DNA of 11,505 nt from Bacteroidota bacterium (GTDB lineage: Bacteria; Bacteroidota; Ignavibacteria; Ignavibacteriales; Ignavibacteriaceae), in contig JAJYCM010000062.1 in assembly GCA_021778375.1 (NCBI GenBank), forward strand, positions 1 to 11,505, written 5' to 3'. Below the pieces are notes generated by a model that worked only from the letters and a program-made list of their open reading frames with translations, was not told the origin of the DNA and made no database searches. The stretch's first letter is position 1, and the number at the start of each line of letters is the position of its first letter. Positions 1 to 7,558 of this stretch are shown in pieces. Made by a program: the position numbers and the translations under genes.

Positions 1-1
1 G

Positions 2-1108
2 AATGCACCGGTAGCGGGTTATGTCCCTCCTCAAATTGTGGGAGATATAAGCAAGGTTACTCAGGGTGTTGGTACGGGTTCTATAAGCGCGCAGGTATTA
101 AACCCGGAAACAGTAAATAATGGCGCGCAGTATATCATTAAATTTAATTCTCAAGGAACTTTCCCGAATTATCGTACATCTTCTTATAGTGTAGTAAGAA
201 ATTATAACGGCACTGCGGACTCTCTGCAAAATAATGTTGACGCAACAGTATTTGGACCTACCATTTTTAGCCCGCCGTTTGACGGAATGGTATTTTCATT
301 CAGCAATGATACGACTGTAGCAATAAACGATTCATTGACTGGATGGTATGTAGGTAAAAGTAATCTGAATATGAGTGTAGTGCCCGATATGACATCACCT
401 AATTTAGACTTTAAATGGCCAACCGACTATGAAATGGATTTCTTTGATCATAATGTAGATACAACAAAACAGACAAAGATACCGGTCGACTTTACAGTAA
501 CGGATCTTTCAACCGGCAATCCAGTAAGCGCTGAAGTTTTGGATAATGATCATTCAAAGACACTGACACTGGGTGATTTTATAATCTTTACTCAGAAAAT
601 AGGGACTCAAACCAAATACACTTGGAGAGTACTGTATCAGCCACCTCAAAATCCCGGTCTGACTCCTGTATTTCCACAGGCTGGAGATAAGTTTCGTATT
701 TATACTTTGAAGCCTTTTGAAAGCGGAGACTATTTCTCATTTACAACTAAATCGGCAGCTGTAAATGTTTCACAGGCAAATAAGGATTTATCAAAAATTT
801 CAGTAGTACCGAATCCTTATATAGCAGCGGCCACCTGGGAGCCAAGAACACTTTTTGCTACCGGTCGCGGAGATAGGATGATTGATTTTATAAATCTACC
901 TGCAAAATGTACTATAAAGATATATACTATGTCCGGAGCTCTAGTAAAGACATTATATAAAGATGGTTCTAACCTAAACAGCGGCGGCGCCATTACCTGG
1001 AATTTGGTAACTGACGATGGAATGGATATAGCTTACGGTGTCTATGTGTTTCATGTAGATGCCCCGGGAATAGGTGAATACATTGGCAAATTTGCGGTAA
1101 TTAAATAG
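2..1108 (+). CDS. C-terminal part of a large exported protein with a VVPNPY/FlgD-like tail (5' truncated)
   Basis: The reading frame is open from base 2, so the gene begins left of the window; 368 residues are visible. A GTG at 38 is inside the frame and is not taken as a start. The body has many Ser/Thr/Asn/Asp and aromatic residues, as expected for an extracellular beta-sandwich protein, but I recognise no catalytic motif. The last about 103 residues (266-368 of the visible part) begin with ISVVPNPY and run through KIYTMSGALVKTLY and YGVYVFHVDAP to a Lys end. That pattern is typical of the FlgD-like/T9SS-type C-terminal domains of Ignavibacteria-like secreted proteins. The stop lies 11 bases before the preferred start of the PorV/PorQ-like gene, so the two are probably co-transcribed. 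Export by type IX secretion is an inference from the tail and this neighbour; the specific function is unknown. Confidence 0.75.
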   Translation, partial: NAPVAGYVPPQIVGDISKVTQGVGTGSISAQVLNPETVNNGAQYIIKFNSQGTFPNYRTSSYSVVRNYNGTADSLQNNVDATVFGPTIFSPPFDGMVFSFSNDTTVAINDSLTGWYVGKSNLNMSVVPDMTSPNLDFKWPTDYEMDFFDHNVDTTKQTKIPVDFTVTDLSTGNPVSAEVLDNDHSKTLTLGDFIIFTQKIGTQTKYTWRVLYQPPQNPGLTPVFPQAGDKFRIYTLKPFESGDYFSFTTKSAAVNVSQANKDLSKISVVPNPYIAAATWEPRTLFATGRGDRMIDFINLPAKCTIKIYTMSGALVKTLYKDGSNLNSGGAITWNLVTDDGMDIAYGVYVFHVDAPGIGEYIGKFAVIK

Positions 1109-1113
1109 CGGAG
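1109..1113 (+). promoter_or_regulatory. Ribosome binding site CGGAG for the PorV/PorQ-like gene
   Basis: CGGAG directly abuts the ATG at 1114, which leaves no spacer, but lies 6 bases before the in-frame ATG at 1120. A normal Shine-Dalgarno spacing therefore favours the start at 1120. Confidence 0.5.
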
Positions 1114-1119
1114 ATGAAG

Positions 1120-2154
1120 ATGAAAATTAGAATATTAGTTATTTTTTCGGCATTATTCATAACCACGTCAATGACATTTTGCCAGAGTGATTTTGTATCG
1201 AATGTTTCAAAAAGAGGAACAACGGCAGCTACGTTTCTATCAATAAGCGAAGGAGCAAAAGCAACAGCTATGGGAAGCGCCTTCGTAGCTATAGCCGATG
1301 ATCAAAGTGCGTTTTACTGGAATCCTGCAGGTCTGGCAAAGATAGACGGCACCGGAATTATGTTCGACCATACAAACTGGATAGCCGATGTAGCTTATAA
1401 TTATCTTGCAGCATCTTATAATCTTGGCGGAATGGGAACGGTTGGCTTTAGTTTTATATCATCTTCTTACGGAGACATGAAGGTAACAACCGTAGATCAG
1501 CCAAACGGTACAGGACAGTTGTTTAATGCCTCTGATATAGCATTTAGCTTAGGATATGCAATTAACTTAACTGATAATTTTGCAATAGGTTTTAATCCTA
1601 AAATAGTTTATCAGTCTATTTGGCAGACAAGCGCTATCGGCTTTGCGATGGACCTTGGTGTACAATACAAGACTCCTTTTGACGGGATAATGCTTGGTAT
1701 GTCGATTTCTAACTTTGGTACAAAAATGCAGCTTCAGGGTAATTCAACTCTGGTTACTTATGTCCAAGATCCGACAACTACAGGAATAAATAACCGGATT
1801 CCGGCAAATTTAAGTACAGATTATTGGTCGCTTCCGTTAAATTTTAGGGTAGGCATTGCTTACAGCCCATTATCAACTGAAAAGAATAAGATTACTATTG
1901 CTATTGATGCTTTGCATCCGAGTGATAATTATGAAAGTATAAATGTCGGAGGTGAATATGTCTATGACGATATTATTGCTATCCGGGGCGGATATAAATC
2001 ATTGTTCTTAATGGACTCGGAGGAATCCTTTACGCTAGGTTTTGGATTGAAACAAATATTGTTGGGTAACGTCGCCGTTAGGTTAGACTATGCATACCAG
2101 GATTTTGGCAGATTGAATAATATCCAAAAGTTTACTATTGGTGTTGCATTTTAA
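1120..2154 (+). CDS. PorV/PorQ-family outer-membrane beta-barrel protein
   Basis: About 344 residues. An N-terminal hydrophobic signal peptide (roughly residues 1-21, ending near FCQ) is followed by an N-terminal block containing GAKATAMGSAFVAIADD and FYWNPAGLA, the signature of the PorV/PorQ (UPF0164) family. The rest is alternating aromatic/Gly-rich beta-strands, and the protein ends in Phe (TIGVAF), matching the C-terminal beta-signal of outer-membrane barrels. Known family members act with type IX secretion at the outer membrane; PorV shuttles cargo after sorting-domain recognition. Here the gene sits directly behind a gene for an exported protein with a sorting-domain-like tail, so it may be a dedicated partner (inference). 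The start at 1120 is chosen from the Shine-Dalgarno spacing; ATG 1114 would add two residues. Many paralogues exist in this lineage, so a specific porV or porQ name is not justified. Confidence 0.85.
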   Translation: MKIRILVIFSALFITTSMTFCQSDFVSNVSKRGTTAATFLSISEGAKATAMGSAFVAIADDQSAFYWNPAGLAKIDGTGIMFDHTNWIADVAYNYLAASYNLGGMGTVGFSFISSSYGDMKVTTVDQPNGTGQLFNASDIAFSLGYAINLTDNFAIGFNPKIVYQSIWQTSAIGFAMDLGVQYKTPFDGIMLGMSISNFGTKMQLQGNSTLVTYVQDPTTTGINNRIPANLSTDYWSLPLNFRVGIAYSPLSTEKNKITIAIDALHPSDNYESINVGGEYVYDDIIAIRGGYKSLFLMDSEESFTLGFGLKQILLGNVAVRLDYAYQDFGRLNNIQKFTIGVAF

Positions 2155-2387
2155 TGATATTATGCTTTGGAAATATTTTAATAAATAACAATAAAATAAT
2201 AATCTATAGTAGAAAATGATTGCTTATGAACTTAAAACAAAAAGTATAAATTAGCTCAAGATAAATTTGAATTTCTAGGAATAGGTCTTGGTGTTCCTTC
2301 GGCAAATTATTTTAAAGATAATTTCATGTGATGTTTTAGTGAATATGTAATTAAAGGTTTATTCGTAAAAAAAATAAGGTTATAAAT

Positions 2388-3665
2388 ATGGAAAAGAAAT
2401 TTTTACTTTTTATTCTATTAAGCATATTGACATTCAGTCCAAACCAAATATTTGGGCAATGGACAAATACAGTGTTGCCAAATCCTCCTTATGGTCACGG
2501 GGCATTACCCGGTAAGGTAACAGTAATGGCAGTAAACGGTTCAAATCTTTATGCTGGAACATTGGGTGGAAATCTTTATTATTCGACCGACAGCGGTTCA
2601 ACATGGGCATATATTGATTCAGGACTAACCACCTCAGATATAAATGCAATAGCAGTTAATGATTCAATGATTATGATGGGAACATACGGCAGCGGTACTT
2701 ACGGAGGCACATGGGGAGGATTATACATGTCTTCCAATAACGGGAAAAGCTGGACTCAAGCTAAAGGTTTAACAAATAATAATATATATTCAATCGTCTT
2801 TAAGGGGACAGATATTTTTGTTTCAACATGGGGAGGGGGAATCTTTGTTTCTTCCGATAATGGTGTGACTTGGAGTGCTACAAATACTGGTTTAACAAAC
2901 TTGTATGTCCGTACACTTCTTGTCAATGGAAATTATCTATATGCAGGTACTTGGGGTGATGGTGTATTCTTCTCAAATGATAACGGGAATTCCTGGATAC
3001 AACTTAATAGCGGATTAACAAACCTTAACATTTATCAATTTGCAGTAAAGGGGACAACACTTTATATGGGAAATGATGCCGGCATTTTTACTTCAACAGA
3101 TAATGGATTAGACTGGGTATCCTCCGATTCGGGAATGACCACATCTTTTATTCGTTCATTTGAAGTAATTGATCCCAAGATTCTTGTCGGAACCTCAGGC
3201 GAGGGAATCTTTCTGTCGGTTGATAACGGTGCATCATGGACACCGGTTGACTCAGGATTAACGGAACCGTTCATTTATTGCTTCGCAAACATAGGAAGTT
3301 CTGTTTTTGCAGGTTCTTGGAACGGGGAAATTTGGATTAGGTCTGTTAATGAAATGCTAAAGACTATGAAGAAAACAACCGATGCACAGCCAGTGCCGCA
3401 AAACTATGCGTTGAATCAGAACTATCCGAATCCTTTTAATCCAAGTACCGTAATAAGTTTTTCAGTACCTCAAAGAAGTACGGTCACTTTGAAAGTATAT
3501 GACGCTTTAGGAAGATTAGTATCGACTTTAATCGACGGAGAGGTTAAACCAACGGGAAATTATAATGTATCTTTTAACGCTAGTAATATTTCGAGCGGAA
3601 TATATTTCTATCAGTTAATAACGAATAATTTTGTCTCGACAAAGAAGATGCTCTTGATGAAATAA
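2388..3665 (+). CDS. Secreted Asp-box beta-propeller protein with T9SS type A sorting domain
   Basis: 425 residues. A signal peptide (about 1-23, ending IFG-Q) leads into about seven repeats of roughly 40 residues (about 40-320). Six carry an Asp-box of the form S-x-D/N-x-G-x-x-W: STDSGSTW (66-73), SSNNGKSW, SSDNGVTW, SNDNGNSW, STDNGLDW and SVDNGASW. Each is followed by SGLT/TGLT-like turns and a YAGT/FVST-like strand; the last blade (FAGSWNGEIWI) lacks a full box. This is the sialidase/YCF48-like propeller fold, but no sialidase catalytic residues are evident, so a binding or structural role is more likely. Residues about 339-425 form a classic type IX sorting domain: NQNYPNPFNPST, then KVYDALGRLVSTL, then GIYFYQL and a KKMLLMK end. 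An AAGG at 2376-2379 is placed 8 bases before the ATG. Likely surface-attached or released; ligand unknown. Confidence 0.88.
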   Translation: MEKKFLLFILLSILTFSPNQIFGQWTNTVLPNPPYGHGALPGKVTVMAVNGSNLYAGTLGGNLYYSTDSGSTWAYIDSGLTTSDINAIAVNDSMIMMGTYGSGTYGGTWGGLYMSSNNGKSWTQAKGLTNNNIYSIVFKGTDIFVSTWGGGIFVSSDNGVTWSATNTGLTNLYVRTLLVNGNYLYAGTWGDGVFFSNDNGNSWIQLNSGLTNLNIYQFAVKGTTLYMGNDAGIFTSTDNGLDWVSSDSGMTTSFIRSFEVIDPKILVGTSGEGIFLSVDNGASWTPVDSGLTEPFIYCFANIGSSVFAGSWNGEIWIRSVNEMLKTMKKTTDAQPVPQNYALNQNYPNPFNPSTVISFSVPQRSTVTLKVYDALGRLVSTLIDGEVKPTGNYNVSFNASNISSGIYFYQLITNNFVSTKKMLLMK

Positions 3666-4084
3666 AATATTATAACCTCAGCATCTATAGGCTGTGAAGA
3701 TTCAAATGTAATAAATAATTATTCCAATTATTATTAAGTTGTTTCTAAAACATAGTGTTTTTGTATTGCCCCGGCATTCATTCCGGGGTAGGGTGGGTTA
3801 TCCAAACAAAACATGGGCTTTAGCCCCATATTTGCTGTTTATGTGGCTAAAGAAGTAATTTATCATCTTGTTTAGTCCACCTCCTGAAGGACGTGGTTAT
3901 TAAATCGTAAATTTTGCGAAAAATGAATTACTTAAAAATTTTGGTTTATAAAGCAACAAATTTTAATTAAAAAAGCATAAGCCTAAAGGAATAAATTTAA
4001 TACCGTCAATGGTGATTATTGCTGTTGCTAATATTATTATTACAGTGAAAAAATTCTTAAAAGATTTGTAGCGAGTTTAAAAGG
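3666..4084 (+). other. 419-bp intergenic region with REP-like palindromes and no gene
   Basis: No convincing gene is visible. The first 100 bases hold only weak AT-rich inverted repeats, such as AATAATT...AATTATT near 3714-3735, which could mark the 3' end of the propeller transcript. The middle holds the palindrome cluster annotated separately. The last 170 bases are AT-rich leader of the GH16 gene. The AAAAGG before that gene directly abuts its ATG, so it is probably not a working Shine-Dalgarno site. Confidence 0.6.
3768..3896. repeat. Cluster of REP-like imperfect palindromes
   Basis: Four inverted repeats lie within 130 bases. CCCCGG (3769-3774) pairs with CCGGGG (3783-3788) around an 8-base loop. 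ATGGGCT...AGCCCCAT (3813-3829) forms a short stem with one bulged C. GTGGCTAAA (3843-3851) can pair with TTTAGTCCAC (3871-3880) with one bulge. CCACCTCCT (3877-3885) pairs with AGGACGTGG (3888-3896) with one mismatch and a GA loop. The CCAC at 3877-3880 is shared by the last two, so those hairpins exclude one another. Clustered small palindromes of this kind resemble extragenic REP elements mobilised by RAYT-type transposases. No transposase is in the window, so that origin is an inference. Confidence 0.5.
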
Positions 4085-4921
4085 ATGTTGAAAAATATAT
4101 TTCTAATTACAATTATTACTTTTACAATCTTATCCGGCGGATGTAACAAATCCAATCCTATTGAAAATAATTCTTCAACTAATCCGCCTCCGCAGAATAA
4201 AAACGGCTGGCAGTTGGTCTGGTCTGATGAGTTTAACTACAATGGCCATCCCGATTCAACGAAGTGGACTTATGATGTGGGAAATAACGGTTGGGGAAAT
4301 AAAGAACTTGAATATTATACCAGAAACAGGCTTCAAAACGCGCGTGTTGCAGATAGTGTATTAATTATAGAAGCTGATTCCGAAAGTTATAATGGTAGTA
4401 ATTATACATCCGCACGTCTGGTTTCTACCGGTACCGGCAATTGGACTTACGGACGTTTTGAGGTCAAAGCCAAAATTCCTTTCGGAAGAGGCACCTGGCC
4501 TGCTATCTGGATGCTCCCTACGCAATGGACTTATGGAAACGGAGGCTGGCCTGATAACGGTGAAATTGATATTATGGAACATGTCGGTTATGATCCCGAG
4601 GTAATTCACGCATCAATCCATTGTGATAATTCTAATGCTACTTCGACTTTACGGGTGAATGATGCTACTGCTGCATTTCATGTCTATGCTATGGAATGGT
4701 CTAAGGATACTATCAATATTTATGTAGATTCTACAAAATATTTTACATATATAAATAATCATACCGGTTATCAATCCTGGCCATTTGATAAGGACTTCCA
4801 TTTCGTGCTTAATCTTGCTGTGGGTGGAAATTGGGGTGGTTTATACGGCGTTGATCCGACTGCTTTTCCTCAGCAATTGGTTATTGATTACGTTAGAGCT
4901 TACAAAAAAGTTACGCAGTAA
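4085..4921 (+). CDS. GH16 family glycoside hydrolase lipoprotein, laminarinase-like (endo-beta-1,3-glucanase)
   Basis: 278 residues. The N-terminus is a short hydrophobic segment ending in LSGGC, so Cys20 is the probable lipidation site (a slightly divergent lipobox). A Ser/Asn/Pro-rich linker (about 21-38) follows. The GH16 domain fills the rest, from WQLVWSDEFN to VIDYVRAYKK. The catalytic motif EIDIME is at 160-165: Glu160 as nucleophile, Asp162 as the assisting acid and Glu165 as acid/base. The Met inside the motif (the beta-bulge form) and the flanking blocks GRFEVKAKIPFGRGTWPAIWMLP and HASIHC fit the laminarinase-type GH16_3 branch, which cleaves beta-1,3-glucans. Other GH16 specificities, such as agarose or carrageenan, cannot be excluded from sequence alone. 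Probably anchored to the outer membrane. It is convergent with the WG-repeat gene, 24 bases away, and no polysaccharide-utilisation genes (SusC/SusD) are adjacent. Confidence 0.92.
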   Translation: MLKNIFLITIITFTILSGGCNKSNPIENNSSTNPPPQNKNGWQLVWSDEFNYNGHPDSTKWTYDVGNNGWGNKELEYYTRNRLQNARVADSVLIIEADSESYNGSNYTSARLVSTGTGNWTYGRFEVKAKIPFGRGTWPAIWMLPTQWTYGNGGWPDNGEIDIMEHVGYDPEVIHASIHCDNSNATSTLRVNDATAAFHVYAMEWSKDTINIYVDSTKYFTYINNHTGYQSWPFDKDFHFVLNLAVGGNWGGLYGVDPTAFPQQLVIDYVRAYKKVTQ

Positions 4922-4945
4922 TTAATTTTTGTAAAATAGCACACA

Positions 4946-6136
4946 TTAGTTTTTCCAATATTCAACACCGGAAGGATTTATGTAACCAAATTTTCCATTA
5001 TCAATTACAAGGGCTAGTCCGTTTTCAAATTCTGTAGCCGAATTATATTTTATTGGAATTATTATTTCCCCAATTTTATTAACATATCCCCATAGCCCAT
5101 TTTTTTTCACTGCGGCAAGTCCTTCGGAAAAATTTCCCCCTCCCTCATATTCAATAGGGATTACATCGCCTCCGGCTTTATTAATAAACCCATATTTGTT
5201 ATTAAATTTTACTCTTGCTAAGCCTTCACTAAAAGAATTAGCATCCTGATATTTAACCGGAATTACAATTTCTCCCTTAGTATTAATAAAACCGGTAGAA
5301 TCTTTTATCACGACACCTGCAAGTCCTTCATGAAAGAAGTATACTTTATCAAAAATAAATTGAGTAATAGGTTCTCCCATTTTATTGATGTAACCCCATT
5401 TTTTTCTAAAGCTCATTTTGACACTTGCATAACCCTCTCTGAAAGAATTAACAGCATCAAATTTCATCGGAATAACCAAGTCACCCTTTGAGTTTATGAA
5501 TCCGAATTTTTCGTTTTGACGAACTGCAGATAATCCATCTCTAAAAACTTCTTTATAGTAGAAAGGTATTTCGTCAAACATAAAAGGTACTACTGCTTCT
5601 CCTTTTAAGTTTAAGAACCCTCCTTTACCGTTTATTTTAGCTCCGGCTAAACCATGCTTAAAGCCGTAAACAAAATCATATTTTACTGGGATAATCACTT
5701 TTCCTTGTCTGTCAATAAAACCCCATTTATTCCCGATTTCAACGGCAGCCAATCCTTCGCTAAAGGAATAGGCATCGTCAAATATTAACGGAATAATTTC
5801 TTTACCCTCAGTAGTTATAAAACCCGATTTAACGCCGGCAGAAACCTTTGCCCGTCCTTCTGAAAAATCAAAAATGCGATCATACTTAATTTTTACAATT
5901 TCTTTTCCATTTGAATTTATAATACCTGTTTTTCCGTTTAGAATAACGCGTGCAAAGTCACCCGAAAAAGTATTAACGCTGTCGTATTTTGGCTGAATTA
6001 TAATTTTTTTGTACTTATCGCAAAACCCCCATTTGTCATTATCCCGAAAGGGGATTAGTGAATAGTTTTGTGCAAAAATCTGTAAGGGAAATATGACAAA
6101 AAGTATTAACGGCAGAAGATTTTTTCTTACAAACAT
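4946..6136 (-). CDS. Exported WG-repeat protein
   Basis: 396 residues. A signal peptide covers about 1-22 (cleavage after IFA, before QN). The mature protein is almost entirely eleven tandem repeats of about 34 residues from residue about 27 to the end, the last one incomplete. The repeat core reads K-W/x-G-F/Y-I-N-x-x-G-x-x-I-I-P-x-x-Y/F-D-x-x-x-x-F-x-x-G-L-A. The WG or equivalent aromatic-Gly pair is WG in four repeats (first at Trp36-Gly37) and FG, YG, TG, SG or GG in the others. This is the WG/KWG-repeat family, known from many bacteria and of undefined biochemical role; it probably forms a repetitive beta fold used for binding. No catalytic domain or sorting tail is present, so it is likely periplasmic or surface-exposed. 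It is convergent with the GH16 gene and its promoter would lie in 6137-6268. Confidence 0.88.
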   Translation of the reverse strand: MFVRKNLLPLILFVIFPLQIFAQNYSLIPFRDNDKWGFCDKYKKIIIQPKYDSVNTFSGDFARVILNGKTGIINSNGKEIVKIKYDRIFDFSEGRAKVSAGVKSGFITTEGKEIIPLIFDDAYSFSEGLAAVEIGNKWGFIDRQGKVIIPVKYDFVYGFKHGLAGAKINGKGGFLNLKGEAVVPFMFDEIPFYYKEVFRDGLSAVRQNEKFGFINSKGDLVIPMKFDAVNSFREGYASVKMSFRKKWGYINKMGEPITQFIFDKVYFFHEGLAGVVIKDSTGFINTKGEIVIPVKYQDANSFSEGLARVKFNNKYGFINKAGGDVIPIEYEGGGNFSEGLAAVKKNGLWGYVNKIGEIIIPIKYNSATEFENGLALVIDNGKFGYINPSGVEYWKN

Positions 6137-6268
6137 AATTTTATATCCGGCTGTGATTTTTATTTCATTGTGATGGAAAAGTTAGTGTATTTAATATTGT
6201 CAGATTGATTTTTATCTTCAAGTGAAAATTACAAAATTATTTTTTGATTAATCCTTTGGAAATGAATT

Positions 6269-6780
6269 TTGGGTGAAGTAGTATTTTGGACAATTATAGG
6301 AACTATAATTACGATCCCTATTGTTAATCCCATGCTCGGTCTTCTGGTTGGCGGTCAAAAGCAATATTTAAATGCTCTAGTCGTGCCGCCGGTACACTTC
6401 TCATCCTCAACCCCTCTAGCATTATATTATATGGATTCTCAAGGTAGTTATGCTTCAAATGAAATTACGATAAATAGGAATGCTCCTTTAATTTTTGTTG
6501 CAGGATATTTTAATTGAGAAGGTGGCATTATCGAAATTAAAACAGGTCAGCTATTTATTCCTAATGAAATTAACATTGAACAAGATTACCCAAATAAATT
6601 TAACATGGAAATGCAGATGTTGACGATCGGGGCAAATTATTACCAACAATTCTATATTTTTGCTGCCAAGGATATAATGTAAAAGAGGGAATTTCCCCAG
6701 CCTGGATTCCAAAACGAACGATGAAAGAATATTTTCTCCCCTCCGTTTCAAGAAAGAGTGGAGATAGTTCGTCCCATTAA
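6269..6780 (+). pseudogene. Possible decayed small membrane-anchored protein gene (in-frame TGA plus frameshift)
   Basis: An 82-codon frame starts with TTG at 6269 and stops at TGA 6515-6517. Its first 30 residues are hydrophobic (FWTIIGTIITIPIV, then LGLLVGG), like a membrane anchor. The same frame stays open for another 54 codons after the TGA (EGGIIEIKTGQLFIPNEINI and on) to TAA at 6680-6682. A TGG-to-TGA change would restore one 137-residue frame. From 6604 a second frame runs open to TAA at 6778-6780 and reads protein-like text including YNVKEGISPAWIPKRTMKEY, as if a frameshift joined the two. I do not recognise the family. Chance open frames in AT-rich DNA are a real alternative, because the frames are short and the TTG start is weak. 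Confidence 0.28.
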
Positions 6781-7558
6781 GCTAATAAAGTCTCACTCAT
6801 TCGTTTTGTCATTAGAGTTTTGCTGTCTGCCAAAATTGAGATAGCGGGGCCATGGGATTTACTAATCTTTTCCATTATTCCAACGCTGCTCATCTGAAGA
6901 TAATACTAAATAGTATGGATGTGTCGTCTGGCACAATCATAAAGGATTCAAAATTACTTTTTGTGTCTAGTTTTTAGCACTTCTGATGTCTGCCAATTTT
7001 GTCACAACTGCAACCTTTTTCTTCTTGTTTTTCCCTTAATTTCTCCTCCAATCCCGTAGGCCTCTACCAAGCCTATAAATTTTGTATAAATCTTTAAAAA
7101 AAGTGTCAATTTTGTCAATCACTACTATGCCACGGGCATTAAAATCTAAGTCAAATATATCAAGTGAACTGGTTCTTAATACCGCGTCTGCCCCGTTTGC
7201 GGGGTTTGCGGGAAGAAATCTCTTTTTAGTCAGTTCTGAAACCTCTATCTTCTTCCAAGACGGAAGAAAAGAGTTCGACAACACTCTCTGCTGTTATAAA
7301 ATCTTTAGCGCGCAATAAAACTCAGGGCAATATACCTGCTCTCACTCAGAACGTTTAGTCGTGTTTTAAGTCCCTTTAATTTTATTTGTAAGATTGAATT
7401 ATTTAACTTAAATTGTATCCAAAGAATTAGAATCCAGGATAAAAAGCAATTAAACATCCCTTATGTTTACCAAATTTGTTCAGTAAGATTGTTTCTCCTT
7501 TTTTTCAATGCTTGCTAATTCTTATAACTTATTAACAAATTATTTTTTAGGAGTCAAC
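6781..7558. other. Gene-poor stretch with only short conflicting ORF pieces
   Basis: No gene can be called with confidence. Short frames on both strands overlap. On the minus strand 7036-7284 reads LDFNARGIVVIDKIDTFFKD in its middle. A neighbouring minus frame continues past its stop as IGLVEAYGIGGEIKGKTRRK, and another just upstream reads KDFITAESVVELFSSVLEED. On the plus strand 7082-7318 and an adjacent frame ending ARNKTQGNIPALTQNV are also open. Such piecewise frames may mean a gene broken by several frameshifts, but none matches a family I recognise. A motif TGNCA-N4-TGTCA occurs at 6991-7004 and 7104-7117. The last about 150 bases are AT-rich leader of the RRM gene. No tRNA, rRNA or CRISPR structure was seen. 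Confidence 0.5.
7549..7553 (+). promoter_or_regulatory. Shine-Dalgarno site AGGAG fixing the RRM protein start
   Basis: AGGAG is followed by a 5-base spacer (TCAAC) and ATG at 7559. This decides for the 7559 start over the in-frame ATG at 7508, which would add 17 residues ahead of the conserved RRM beta-1 strand. Confidence 0.8.

Noticed and set aside
4009..4071. 20-codon hydrophobic ORF before the GH16 gene (MVIIAVANIII...)
   Set aside because: Too short, with no Shine-Dalgarno site and no recognisable family; composition is what AT-rich DNA gives by chance.
4361..4609. Minus- and plus-strand frames inside the GH16 gene
   Set aside because: They are shadows of a gene with an intact catalytic motif in the main frame.
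6551..6751. 66-codon minus-strand frame
   Set aside because: It overlaps the more protein-like plus-strand frames, and its sequence shows no domain or plausible start signal.
6960..7010. Possible sigma-54 promoter or CIRCE-like element (TTGGCA..., TTAGCACTT)
   Set aside because: The GG/GC spacing does not fit -24/-12, and the second half of a CIRCE inverted repeat is missing.
7508..7558. In-frame N-terminal extension of the RRM protein from ATG 7508
   Set aside because: The AGGAG at 7549-7553 points to ATG 7559, and the RRM beta-1 strand begins immediately there.
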